A DNA stretch of 64,000 nucleotides, from contig JAJSPD010000060.1 of assembly GCA_021307315.1 (NCBI GenBank), positions 1-64,000 on the forward strand, read 5' to 3'. This DNA comes from Bisporella sp. PMI_857 (lineage: Eukaryota; Ascomycota; Leotiomycetes; Helotiales; Helotiaceae). The notes beneath the pieces are model-generated. The model did not search any database and was not told the origin of the DNA. It saw nothing but the letters and a program-made list of their open reading frames with translations. This document shows positions 46,546 to 58,061 of this stretch, piece after piece. A program made the position numbers and the translations under genes. How positions within the stretch are numbered: position 1 is the stretch's first letter; every line of letters begins with the position of its first letter.

Positions 46546-48234
46546 ATGGACGCAGGCGGTCTTGCTCAGATGTCTTACAACAATTTCCCAGCCAGCAATG
46601 GCCTAGGAATGCCAAGTTCCGGGTTTGCCTCAAGACGGGCAAATGGTCTGAATGTCAAGCGTCTCTCTTTCGAGCCTACCAAAGCCGCTGATCCGCAGGA
46701 TAATGGTGCTCCAACGCCTCGGACATCTCGATCTCATTTACTTGCGGGCTTGCGCACCGCACCAAAGTCAGCCACCGCGAGCTCCTTCCCTTCTACTGCT
46801 CCACCAACCCAACTTCACCATCAGAATGGACTCGGCTCAAGCATCTATGCTGATAGGGAAACTTATGGCGGACCGAAGACCTCCAACTACTTTGCACAGC
46901 AGAATGGATACGGTCAGATGAATGGTAGTCGTCAAAATACAATGTACTCAGTGCCAGAGCAGATTTTAGCTCCACCCGAGATCATTGTGGATGATGAGAC
47001 TCAGGAGGAGATGGACCCAAATATTTATGCTCAATTGGTCGCTACCAACATGTACCTTGCTGAGCAACAGCAACGTCTGCAGCAGCAACTCCTCAACGTT
47101 CAGGCAGCCGCCCAGCAATTTCAGGGAATGAACTTGGGAATGGGAAACCAGATGCAGTTTGCTACGCCTCCGATTACCCCTCAAGCCATGGGTATGTACC
47201 AGCAGCAAGTCAAGAACCAAATGCAGCCAATCATCACTCCAGTTGTAGGTGCTCAGCCGGGAATCTACTCATACTACGATCCTATGACTGGACAACAGAG
47301 CTACTTCATGGATAATAGCATTCAGCAGAATCAATATCTTAACCAACAAACTGCCCAAAAGCCGACCAACTATTCTCCTCCCCAGCAGCCAGGTACCCCT
47401 CGATTCCAGGTCTCACCACCCCCGCAAACGGATGCTCCAACCTTTACGAGAAGCATAAGTCCACCAAAGAAGACTCAATCGCCACCACAGGAGCATGCTC
47501 CTCTGCCACCTCCTTCAGCTGGTGCTTTCCGTCGCGGACACCGTAAGGTGAACTCTTTGGCCTTAAGCGCAGATAATCAGAACATTGCAGATGGCCCGAA
47601 AACTGCCGGTCTTCCGAAAACCAATAGCTTCCCTGCTACTCCGATGGCCTCTGGTTTTGGGCCTGGGCAGGCTCGGGCGGGCGAGCACCCAATCCGCCAA
47701 CCCCATGGGCCACCTCCTTTGGATGAACTGCGTGCTAAGCCAACTACCAAGTTTGAAGGCAGCAAGAACTTTGCTACTCGGACTCGCCGTAGCGCCGTGA
47801 ATAATCTCGTCCGTGCAGGTCTTGAACGTCGCAAGGCACCTGGAAGCACTGGCAGTATGTCCCCAGTGTCAGAAATTGGAGAAGTAGCATTCTCAGTTTC
47901 GTCGGATAATGACTCGGACAGCGGTCGAAGTGGAAGTGGAAGTCTTTCCGGCCGACCTGTTCCTAGCTCGCGCGGTTCTGCCCACGGAGCTATCGGGTCT
48001 AACCGTCCATCTTCTCGTCAAAAGGAGCACTCCATGGAGCGCAAATCAACTGCTTCCCTGGATAGCGCTTTCACTACCGCCAGTGTAAGCAGCGACGAGG
48101 GCACATCTGTTGGAGGCAGCTTTGCAGCGGTCTTCAAAAATGGTGGCAAGAAGCCTGAGGCCACAGAGGTCCAGCGAAAGGCTCCAATGCTCGTTCTCAC
48201 TTCAGCAGAGAAGCGCAAGAGCTCTTTGTTTTAA
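46546..48234 (+). CDS. Large disordered Gln/Pro/Ser-rich protein
   Basis: Intact single-exon protein of 562 residues from the ATG at 46546. I do not recognise a catalytic domain. Visible features are a Gln-rich helical segment (AEQQQRLQQQLLNVQAAAQQ, about 205-225), Pro/Gln-rich low complexity with a YYDPMTGQQSYF motif (about 245-340), and a conserved-looking FRRGHRKVNSLALSADN block. Later come TKFEGSKNFATRTRRSAVNN with LVRAGLERRK, a Ser/Asp-rich acidic tract, and the C-terminus APMLVLTSAEKRKSSLF. Abundant SP/TP and RxxS sites suggest phosphorylation. The lack of introns, signal peptide or membrane segments fits a cytoplasmic regulator, possibly RNA-associated, but this is speculation. Confidence 0.8.
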   Translation: MDAGGLAQMSYNNFPASNGLGMPSSGFASRRANGLNVKRLSFEPTKAADPQDNGAPTPRTSRSHLLAGLRTAPKSATASSFPSTAPPTQLHHQNGLGSSIYADRETYGGPKTSNYFAQQNGYGQMNGSRQNTMYSVPEQILAPPEIIVDDETQEEMDPNIYAQLVATNMYLAEQQQRLQQQLLNVQAAAQQFQGMNLGMGNQMQFATPPITPQAMGMYQQQVKNQMQPIITPVVGAQPGIYSYYDPMTGQQSYFMDNSIQQNQYLNQQTAQKPTNYSPPQQPGTPRFQVSPPPQTDAPTFTRSISPPKKTQSPPQEHAPLPPPSAGAFRRGHRKVNSLALSADNQNIADGPKTAGLPKTNSFPATPMASGFGPGQARAGEHPIRQPHGPPPLDELRAKPTTKFEGSKNFATRTRRSAVNNLVRAGLERRKAPGSTGSMSPVSEIGEVAFSVSSDNDSDSGRSGSGSLSGRPVPSSRGSAHGAIGSNRPSSRQKEHSMERKSTASLDSAFTTASVSSDEGTSVGGSFAAVFKNGGKKPEATEVQRKAPMLVLTSAEKRKSSLF

Positions 48235-50206
48235 GTTTCCCACCACATGTGTCAACAGGTAGATCCTGATTGATATTATATCATTCATGTCAATTTGAAA
48301 TTGCATTCGACTGTGCATATTCCCTGCTTTTACACTTATGATCAATAACGACGGTGCTTCCGGATGCTTAATTCCATATTAAATACACATAAACATTTCC
48401 TATTTTATGCTTCGATGGCGGATGATGAAGGGTGCATCTCGCAAAGCCCATTGGATTGCATCCATGAGTTGCTTTGTGTTGCATATTTTTGGGCTGGATC
48501 AAGTGCTTGGGGTACGCGTTCTCTTTATGCCACGGTTTGCGCTGGGATTTTGGAAGAATGGTGGTGGGCTTCTGATGATACGCAAATTGACTGATAAGAT
48601 ATGATTTAAACCAGCCTGGATTGCGAGGTATGAGAGGATGAGGATCGGGCTTGCATTGGTTGGATTCGTATCAGGTAGCGTGGAGGAATAGGCGGATGAA
48701 AGAAAGAGCTTCAGCTTCTAGGCTGCTCGGGGATCGGATAGCAAAATATTGTAGCAATAAGATACACTCTTTTAAGATGAGTATATTGGTGTTCGCTCAG
48801 GCTGATGCGGTGACATGTGTTACAAATTGAAATATACTACTGTACCCCAAGCACCTGCTGCTCTACTTTCTCATTCTTGTCCTCAGCTTCAGGTTTTTGG
48901 GAGCTCGGAAGCACCAAGTGAGCTTGTTTTGAGAGAGCCATAATAATATTATAGATAGTGTCAATGTTTCGTCTTTTTGAACTGGCCAGAGGCAGAATTG
49001 ACTATGGAGTCAGCAAGTGTATAACAGATCACTCAATGGTTCCCTCCAAGGTCCTGCGGGATGCCGGTGCTTTGAGCGGCTGAGAAAGCTAGTGGAAATA
49101 TAAAAAGGATAGCTAGCATTGGCAGACTCCACAGGCGGGGTTGTTGATCGTTTGGTCGAAAAAAAAAAAAAGGCGGCCTCGGGACCTTTTTTGGTCAGAT
49201 CCTATGATGCGCATTTAGTAGAAGAGGAGAGAGGGGAGAAAGGGGGCGACGGGGGGGGGGGGAGGTTGTGGCTTCGTTCGTCGCGAACGGCTCTATGCTG
49301 CATCAGCAATCGCAGGATCATGATGAAGCGCTCAGCATTTACGGCCCTTGCACGAGACGAGGGGGCTGGTTGAGTAGGGCAACGTGGGAACGCTTGAACG
49401 CTTTTTCTATTAGAATCGGCGGAATTGTCTGCTGTTCCTACAAGGGTTTGCAGAGGTATCAATCTACTCATAGATGTACACTTCAATATCAAAAAATACA
49501 GTTGGGTTGCAGCAAATACAACCAAAATCACACTCAGCGTCAGCTCGAAGGCTTGATGAATTCTAGTTGAACTGAACATTTCCCTTGTGCTAGCATTATT
49601 ATAGCCTAGACCTCTGGTCCCAAGACCTAGGGCTCCATCTGGGAATTTGCCGGTTCAAAGTGGGGTGTACGGGATGGAGCCTGTGTAGGTATCTGCAAAG
49701 ATGGAATGCAAAGCAGAAGACGTTGTACGAGTATGTATGGAGCCAGAATATGTCTCTGAATGCTTTTTTAAGGCAACGGTAAATGGCCTACAATATTACA
49801 GTGAGTTTAGGATCATTGTTGGAAGGGGTCGGGAGGAGCAGCTTGTTAACGAAAATGAGGAAAAATGGTGTGGAAAGGTTTAGAGGCAGGTGTACATGAA
49901 CCTTTGTGAGATAATGTGACGTGCTACTTTGCAAGTATTGCTTCTAGATGTTTGTCAAAGCTGCCTTTCCTCTATGGGACACCCAATCGATGCCAAGCTG
50001 CTGTGTGGGATTTTTGGGGTGACAATCGCAAGTGTAACAACAATACTGTAGGAAAAGGCTCATGAACTATTCCATTCATCCCAACCTGCACCTCGAATGT
50101 AGCGAGAGTTCTGTCTTAATCTGCAAGGGTTAAATCGGTAACGGGTCGTTCATCTTGAAGAGCTTAGGAGAGAGTGGAATCTTTATTGAAGTTGTATTAC
50201 CAAATG
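48235..50206. other. Gene-poor stretch
   Basis: Nearly 2 kb without a supported gene. Contains an A12-13 run near 49159-49171 and a G9-10 run near 49253-49262, both in non-coding sequence. Confidence 0.45.
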
Positions 50207-51193
50207 CTAGCCCATGATCAACCACTTCCGAAGAATGTAGCTATGCGAATGTCCAAGTCTCGCCGGCACAACTTGTGTAAAACACAGCGCACAGCTATTG
50301 CTCGAATATCGCGCAGTGCATAAATACCGCCATACCCATGTGTCTTGTTTGAGCCATACTCACCTCGGAGAGCTTGTTGCGTAGACAAGATAGTCTCTAG
50401 TACTAACCCAGCGTTCTACGCCGGAAATGGGGGTGAAAGGCATTGGTGACTTTCGTGCAAGCCGATCTTTCAATTGGGAAATAGTACCGAGCTTAACAAC
50501 CCGAATATCATTACCAAAGAGATTCTCGCAGAAGTCATATTCATCATCACCCGGCGGAAGATAGACATCAGGATCCTCAGGGTCATCCTCTGACGTATCG
50601 ATATCGTCTGCCTCCATAGCCCACAAATTTTTTGGCTATCGAAAAATACAACCCATTGTGTTCTAACTTTAGGCTCTTGAGTTGTAATTCGGATTCGACC
50701 CAGTGGATATGCCTGCAGCAACACTTGCTGGGGTTCAATACCCTCCTTAAACTCGATTGTGATTCGGCGAAGCTCAGAATAATGTGTATACTCCTTGAGC
50801 AAATTTTCCTGGTGATTCAAAGAACCCTCGGGGAGAGACAGAAAACAAATATCTTTGCCGTCATCAATTTCCATACATCCGCTAAGCTTCTCGCTATATT
50901 TATTGAGCCTTCTCGAAAAAACGTCCATGGAGGCTGGGTCGTAGAGGTAAAAAGTCTGTGCCTCAAGAATCTCCAATAACTCTTCATGGATTGTCGTTTT
51001 GACAATCGACTTAGGAGGGCCGCAGGAATCAGCAAGTGAAGGTGAGAGAGAATCGTGAGCAGCTGGTAGATCTCTTAGTAATTGGGTCGATGGCAGTAAT
51101 GTTTCTTATTAAATGTGAAATGACATACATGACTTCCGAGCGATTGCCCGAGATAAGTGGGTGCATCCAGCTCGTTGGTAGACACCGGCGCAT
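50207..51193 (-). pseudogene. Unrecognised three-exon gene with a one-base deletion
   Basis: Exons 51193-51129, 51073-50364 and 50294-50207 join with good sites (GTATGT, GTGAGT donors). The total is one base short of a multiple of three, and the frame slips at a run of six T (six A in the sense strand) at 50628-50633. Before the run the protein reads LLEILEAQTFYLYDPASMDV and PLGRIRITTQEPKVRTQWVV; after it, NLWAMEADDIDTSEDDPEDP and ISQLKDRLARKSPMPFTP. With a seventh A the product would be 287 residues. I do not recognise the family. Either a recent frameshift or a homopolymer assembly error explains it. The terminal exon is the least certain. It lies head-to-head with the gene at 51907. Confidence 0.6.
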
Positions 51194-51906
51194 TGTCTTC
51201 GAATGTTGAAATTGGCAGCAACCTGTCGAACAAGCTGAACATTCTTAGTAAAAGGCATCGTTGCTTTTTGGTATGGCTGACTGTAGTAGATTGAACGAAA
51301 TAAAATCACCCAGAAAAAGGTAAAGTCTTCACTGTACGTGCACGGCTTGGAAGATAGAGTCAAGTTGTCTATTTGACGAACAGTGATCAAATGGTTTTGG
51401 GATAGCAAACACAACTACTAGAAATCAGTTATTCATTAGTTCAATGTCCTACTGGCCTTTGGGAGTGCAGCAACATGCTTACCGACACAGTCCCATATGT
51501 GTTTGCTGTAGCAGAAAGATGCGACGCTCTAAGCAGCGCACAGCAGCTGTGAGTCTATGTAAGAAACTTTGATCCTACATCAAGCCTATAGGATCACAAA
51601 ATTTCGCTACCACAGTTCGCCGCAGTTTGTTCCTTGCACTTAGTCTGATGATTGTTGATGGCCGTTTGAGAGTCACAGCTTTGCTTAAGAGGACATCAAG
51701 GAAACAGTCCCTCTTGATATGCAATGTTCTTTGGGAAGGAAAGCCGCGCGGCTAACGAACAATTGAACTGAGAGTAAAGCCCTGAGGTATAAGAGACTTA
51801 ACTTGTCAGATAGAAGCTGGATGATGTTGTACTCATAGTTGCACGGAACTTCGAGCTCTGCTTAGTGGAAGGAACCCCCACCATCTTCAAAATCTCGCTA
51901 AGCGTA
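51194..51906. other. Divergent spacer between two unrecognised genes
   Basis: About 710 bp that would serve as a shared promoter if both models are right. A minus-strand open frame entering it from 52067 (to 51798) competes with the plus-strand N-terminus and cannot be excluded. Confidence 0.4.
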
Positions 51907-53370
51907 ATGAGGTTAGGCCGGTTGAGCTTAATACCTGTAAGAGCGTATAGTGGCTCCTCGGTTAAGACTGTGGCGCAATATGTGGCGCAAACAGTCCCGG
52001 AAAGTCGGAAACCTTCATGGTTGGCATGGGCCAATAAGTCTTGGGTCAAACCAAAACAACAACACAACTGTAACTATCGCATTTTCCCCCTGGATGTGCA
52101 CAAGACCAGATCTCCTGAGCCTGTTAGTAAGTGTAGGGTTCATCTTTGAATAATTACCTAAGAGAAGAGGTGATTGGAAAAGATGATAGGCCCTTTCCCA
52201 TTGCCAAAACGAATGCTGCCAACCTTAATTTCGTGACAGTTCAAAAAGAGAAAGTGGAAGGACGAAATGAATTAAGGGCACATAAATTGCTGTGCCAACA
52301 ATATTTCACGATTATCAAGATCGTCTCTAGAGCCTTGGAATCATATCGCTCCCTTGTTCCAAAGCACGAAGTCTTGGACGCTGAACCACTCATCTGGCAA
52401 CTTCTGGCGCATATCCAGTATTATTTGGCCCACACACAAGACGACAATAAATTACTCCGCGAATTATGGGTTTCAGACTCTGGTTATCCTGAAATGTGGA
52501 GGGACTGGAGGATCTCGAGAGAGAAGCTTCGCCAAACCACCTTGAAAATTGGACAAATCTTGAGCGGGGACTTTAACCACGCCATTCGTCTTGATGAACT
52601 CCTCAGAAGGAAACTTGATGCCGCTTACTCTGAGGACTGCATCCCTATCGAGAGTGTAGTGGAACTGGCAATCCAATGCATCCTGGATATGGAGGCTGCA
52701 ACAGCCCAAACCACTGACAGCCTAAGTTGGTCTCACTTCTCTAGTCTAGGGAAGAATTCAGCAAACTAACCTTTAAATAGAAGCTCAATTTCATAAACTG
52801 CAAGCGAGATTCAACCATACAGACATCCACGCTTCGGCCGGCCTTGGGATGCCGTATGTCGTCTTCCTGGCTGTTACCAGCCATGGCTATCACATTGGTG
52901 GCAGCAGTATTCGCTTCAACCTACAAAGATCCGAGGCAGGAAAAGTTCGCAATGTCTTTGGAGATAGTTTTAGGAAAGATATTAGTCGAGCACAAGAAAG
53001 GCAGCTTTTGGACAACATTGTCGGCGATGCAAAAAAGCTGGCAACCAGTGTTCGAGGGATTCACAGAAGTCTGAAAAAGAAAACGCCCTTATCATTTCGT
53101 TCTTTTAAGACTCTTCAAGATGAGACGGAACGCCTCAAAACAAGGTCCCTACATAGAGATACCCCCGGTGTCGCGTTCTCGCCCAGTACTTGGAAGATCA
53201 TCCGACCCTGCGCGAAATGCAAGTGTGTATACCAGTTCAGAGAGGAACTGAAGAGTAGTGATCGCCGCGAAAAAGGCTTAAGATTCCACCCGTTCCCATC
53301 TTGTGGCGAAGATGCTTGGGAAAGCAAAAGATGTTACTTGAGTGGGTCAGGTATTTATGGAAAGATGTAG
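51907..53370 (+). CDS. Unrecognised protein with Cys-rich C-terminus
   Basis: Three exons close in phase (51907-52126, 52168-52725, 52781-53370), giving 455 residues. The central exon is long and clearly protein-like (NELRAHKLLCQQYFTIIKIV, LLAHIQYYLAHTQDDNKLLR, LRELWVSDSGYPEMWRDW), mostly helical. The last exon ends with a Cys-rich segment, PCAKCKCVYQF followed by HPFPSCGEDAWESKRC, which could bind metal. This CxxC ... P-x-C-G-E order faintly recalls deaminase-like or zinc-binding modules in other fungal proteins, but I cannot assign a family. The first exon and its 41-nt intron are uncertain; the second intron (55 nt, branch ACTAAC, acceptor ATAG) is convincing. Confidence 0.55.
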
Positions 53371-53672
53371 AATCACATAAATGGAAAACATTAACATAAA
53401 CAGCTCCGTTATGATTGGGACACTGCCATGCCCTTTATATTTCCTGTTGAGCTCAGTTGTCTGTAGATGAGCGAAGTTCGGCTGTGTGTTTTGGTTGCCC
53501 TCCATGTAGCTTTCTTGCTGCAATTGAAGCGCAAAATTGCCAACTAGAAGCGCCGATGGAGTCATACTCTAAGGCTCAATAGGAGTTGGGTAGGTTTGTG
53601 TTTGTGATTGTATCACCAATGCTGTAAAGTTTGAAGAAACTTTTAACATTTGCATTTCCACTATTCTGGATA
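53371..53672. other. Intergenic
   Basis: 3' flank of the preceding gene. A 72-codon antisense ATG frame (53565-53347) is not supported. Confidence 0.4.
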
Positions 53673-53996
53673 ATGACTTTGCTGGGGGAAGGGCGCTCGG
53701 CTTCGGAGGGTTTGGTGATGCTAAACGAAGAGTTGCTCACAATATACCCGTTGGCCGTTCCAGGTGGGTTCTGTGACAGGGTTTTGGGAAATTATGTCAA
53801 ACAGAAAGGTAACAAGATGCGGGCTAGTCTTTACGATGCGCTGATAGTAAGGACTTTGCGGATGAACAGTATAGCCCTTCAGGTTGCAACTTTTGTAGAA
53901 TTGAAAAGATGGGCTGTTTCCCCACACTTAGCAGGGCTTAGGAAAGTGCATGCTCCTGACGATTTAGAATCGTTTTTGAACTGCCAAATAAACTAG
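53673..53996 (+). CDS. Short hypothetical ORF
   Basis: ATG-initiated frame of 107 codons (GRSASEGLVMLNEELLTIYP, SIALQVATFVELKRW). There is no recognisable domain, signal or intron support. It may be a fragment of an accessory gene or chance. Confidence 0.2.
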   Translation: MTLLGEGRSASEGLVMLNEELLTIYPLAVPGGFCDRVLGNYVKQKGNKMRASLYDALIVRTLRMNSIALQVATFVELKRWAVSPHLAGLRKVHAPDDLESFLNCQIN

Positions 53997-55013
53997 ATCC
54001 GCCATCAAAGGGATACGCCTGATCAAAAAGACCGGAGAATGGAGTATTTGCTTAAATCGGCACTTTGTACCTTATGCATCATCTCAAATGAACTCACTAT
54101 GAAGCAAATTGATTACAAAGCCATCTCCTTTTCACGTTACCAACACGGCCGAAATTCTGAAAACATAAGAACCGTGGCTAGTCTTTTCACGAGCGTCACT
54201 AAAGGCTATGACCGAAGTCCGATGTGTCTTGGTGATTCTCTCACGTGACGAACTAGGACAATGATTGAAGGAATTCAACTCTACGGAGCGCAATGCGTAA
54301 AGCACTTATCCCTAATACGATGGTTACGTGGTTAATTGTTAGTATTTCGAAACATAAGAATTGTAAAGCTCAAAGTATTATGATATATATGCTTCGTATT
54401 TTAATCCAGTGTGTCCAATTTTTTTGGGTTTTATTACTTTTAGAGTCTAAGAGATTTAGGCAGTGTTAGTTTCACCGAATATCTTCTTTAGATGAAGGCT
54501 ATTTTAGCATAAAGACCAGTTCTTAGTAACACTCCATTCAGGGCTAACATATTTGGTTCAACCCATTTTCTGGAACCGTGAATTTTGTTAACATGGCTTG
54601 TTTTGGTCAATTCCAATCTCCACCTTTTATCGCCCCTGAGAAGCCCAAGTCCAGTTGTATTATGCCGAGCATTCCTTACCAAGGAGTGGCGCCTACGCAA
54701 ATTCGACAAGAGTCCAGGTTAGAGGAACTATCTAAAGGGTTACACCGACAAATATAATTTTGGCCTAGTACGCAATGACAAAAATAAACCTTCGAGCCTC
54801 ACAAATAAATATCATAAAGTCCAGGGCGGCAAACAAAACTTTTGCTCTAAGACCCCACCACATGTATATCTCCAGTCCTTCCCCTTCAACATCATCCTTT
54901 CCTCACCAACTTTCTAAAGCGCTGGTGGTTCGATAACGGCTCATTTTGGTTGGTTGTGGGGTACTGTGGAATAGTGTAGCTCCAGGCTTCAAGGGTGATG
55001 TTTAGATCAAGTT
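53997..55013. other. Intergenic, AT-rich in part
   Basis: Sequence at 54290-54480 is AT-rich. No supported gene. Confidence 0.45.
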
Positions 55014-58000
55014 CTATCCTTGAGGTTCCGTCCAAAGCATTTCTTGGTTATTCGTTATCCCTTGAAGCTGTGCCTCTTGAGGGTTAACATTCTGATTTAC
55101 CATATAGTAACCATCAGTGAGGAACCCGGTAGGTTCCGAGGGCACAAGGGAATTTCCAGCATGCGAATACGCTCGTATAAGATATGGAGATAAGGGAATA
55201 AAAGGCCCTGCTTCACCAGTCTCGAGGGTGGCATTGCACGGCCTTGCATAGGGGGATATATTTTCATCGTTCGAGGAAGCGTTGATATCTGGAGGGTATT
55301 CCTGGCCTTTCTGCATATCCAGCGCGCTCACATATTGATCTAGAGAGTCAAACTTTTGAGACCAAGAAGTCACTCTGGAATCTATATCTGGAGGTACGAA
55401 GTCTCTAGAGTAGTCTAATTCTGGCCTAAATAGATTTTCAATCGAATCTGGCCCAAGGAAACGTGGAAAATTGCTGTGTGGCGGCATTTCAGGAAAGGTC
55501 GGAAAATGCAAAGGATTTAGTGGAGCATCTGGAGCCGGAGATTCACCTGAATCCACTGCATCAGTTCTCCAGGCGGAAACTTGAGAATCGGTAGATAAGT
55601 TGGTTTTCTGCACATGTTCGGATGAATTATAAGGTGTGTCTGCGTTTTTATTGCCATGGTAATTTTGGCCATCTTCTTGATTCGAAAATGGTGTGTGACG
55701 CTTCCTCTGGACTTTTGGTTGGTTCTGCTGACTTTTCCCCAGTTTTTCCGGGAGGCAATTAAAAATCGTCTGTATGATAGTCAATAGAAATTTTTAAGGT
55801 GGGAGTTTGAGGACCAAAGCTCACTGCTAATGTCTCTGAATGTCTGGCTGCCGACGCACTCCTGTAAGCGAGTCTAACAAGGACGTCTCGGCCATATTCA
55901 GCGTCTTTCAAAGTTTGCAAGGTACCTTGCACCTCTGCATTCTCCCAGACGTAAAAAACGAGGGAGAGTGTCGCACAGAATGTTGTATAAATAGAAAACC
56001 AATATGGCCCAGCTACTGCGTTCTGCTTTTCCATTTCTCTTATATTGTGAATTGCGTTGCGGCCGACATCTACGCACGCTGCGGCATAAGCATAACACTG
56101 ATCACTTGTAGGTGTTTCTAGCCTAGCAGATGAGATATAGTGTAAGAATGGTCGATAAAGGACCAGTTGCACATGCGTAAATGCGAGCCGCAGTAGGTGT
56201 TGCACCCTGTGTATGTATTAGATAATTTAGCCAGGAAATTTGGATTGATTGATTAATATTGATAGCTACCTTAGAAGCTTCTGTGGCGTGTCTGTGCCTG
56301 GACGGAGCTGCATTTGAAGATTCCTGGCCCATTGCTGCAGTTCCTTCTCCACCTCGCGAACCTTTCCATCGTTGACTACGTATGCTCTCGGTCTCTCGGT
56401 GGTATCCCTATGCATACGCTTTGTAGGATAGACGTTGGTTACGATCTTCCCTAGAATTTGACAAAGTTTCGAGTGTGCATTGAAGCTTGCGATTGCCGAT
56501 ATTTGTCCATCTGGCATTGGTAGAACACCTTCTTTGGTTATGTATTCGTCATCAATCTCCAAGGGCATCTCCTGATCAATATCATCATCACTGACAGTCC
56601 TCGGCAACCCTAGGATCGCGATAACATATGTTTCCATGGTACGAATCGTCCAGAAGATTCTTTTGCGGGTTTCACGCTCAATCGGATCAAAAGTTTCCGG
56701 CTCACAACGGTGGAGGCCCATCTGTAACGAGGCGGCCATTGCAGCGCTAACATATGAGTGACAAGTGGCCATTTTTGCTGATGATTGTAGGAAGATTATC
56801 ATGAATAGTATAGCTTGAAGTGACCAGATGTCGCGACATTCTGTAATGGCAATCATTTGCCGTGAAGCGATGAAGTATTTCTCGCTTGAGATAATTAGCG
56901 TAAATGACTTGAAAAAGACATCGACTACGAAAAGATCAACAAACCCTTGGGATATAGCATGTGCATTACCAAAATATACTCGTTCACTACTCGAAAATAG
57001 ATAGCCTACAGCCAATGCAGCATAAAGTAGCGGCAGGAATTTGTTTTCCTCGTAGCCGTACTGCTCAGGATCGACTATGTACAACCGATGAAGCATAGAG
57101 TAGAAACTCGGTTCGTGGACGAACTTAAGTAAAGCACATGCCTCACTTAGTGCACTTGAAATAAGATCTAGCGCGACATCTCTTGGAGGCAGCGTGATCG
57201 AACCCTGTGCTGATTCGAATGATTGATACTCTGAGCTTTTTGGCGATGCATCGATTGGGGGTATGGATCGAAGCCTGAGCACCGTATTCTTGCCGAGACC
57301 AGTGTCCGATACATTGCCAAATCGCTCTCCGATTCGGCGTATAAAGGCAGATGAAGACCCATGGCCGTGATAGCTCCAATTGCCTTGCTCATCAAGATCA
57401 AGTTGTCCGGTTACTTCGAAAACGGTTTCCAATGGTACCGTTTGTTGCATGTCAGTGTGTTGTGGGTCCTGTGAGGTTATATGGGAAGCCTCTGAGTTCG
57501 TATCTGCTGGTATTTGTCTATTAGCAGCAGAAAGATGCAATTTGCTCAGTGCGTCAGCTTCTAGGTTCGGGCTGTCTATATCTAGATCTGGCGAAATGAT
57601 TTTTAAGATGCTTATAGCTCGCTGTAGCTTCGACTCTAGTTCTCCAACTTCTTTCAAAGAAAGGCGTTTTGAACGTTTGGTTGGTCGATCGTAGGTGCAG
57701 CCATCTGTTCGACTCAGATACGAGGACTATTCGCCATGACGTGTCACTTACTACGATCAAGGAAGGTGCAATGGAGGCATGGTTGTCTTCCATCGCATTT
57801 GATTTTCCTCGAGCGGCATTCATCACATGCCCTGCCGACTCGGCGGCTGCTGGGGGTCAATTCTGGTTGCTGTGAAGAACCCTCGCTGTTTTGGTATGAT
57901 CCCAAAGAGGTGGAGGGTTCGTCTATAATGACTTGGTGCCGCTGCGTTTCCAGCTGCATGGATGCAGAAGGCTGAAGCTGATCTTGGTGAGATGAGGCTA

Positions 58001-58061
58001 ACATGTGTAGATTAGCTGAAGCCGCCATTGAATTGGCTGCAGGTGAAAGGCTAAGTAGCAT
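55014..58061 (-). CDS. Zn2Cys6 fungal transcription factor
   Basis: Nuclear regulator with a Gal4-type zinc cluster and the fungal_trans middle homology region. Four exons close in phase: 58061-57752, 57704-56270, 56206-55825, 55769-55014, giving 960 residues. The binuclear cluster is C79-x2-C82-x6-C89-x5-C95-x2-C98-x7-C106 and is split by intron 1, whose canonical GTAAGT donor restores the sixth Cys. A basic linker and short helix follow (about 110-150). The middle homology region runs roughly 270-650, with EACALLKFVHEPSFYSMLHR, HSYVSAAMAASLQMGLHR and RKRIFWTIRTMETYV. The C-terminal 270 residues are acidic, Pro/Ser-rich and probably an activation domain. It lies tail-to-head next to SSU1 on the same strand, so a link to sulfite handling is possible but unproven. 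The target is unknown. Confidence 0.92.

Noticed and set aside
51798..52067. Minus-strand frame overlapping the N-terminus of the 51.9-kb gene
   Set aside because: It looks moderately protein-like, but the plus-strand reading joins in phase to a clearly coding downstream exon. I keep it only as an alternative.
53631..53672. Upstream extension of the 53.7-kb ORF with a signal-like start
   Set aside because: The extension relies on a TTG codon; the first ATG is at 53673.
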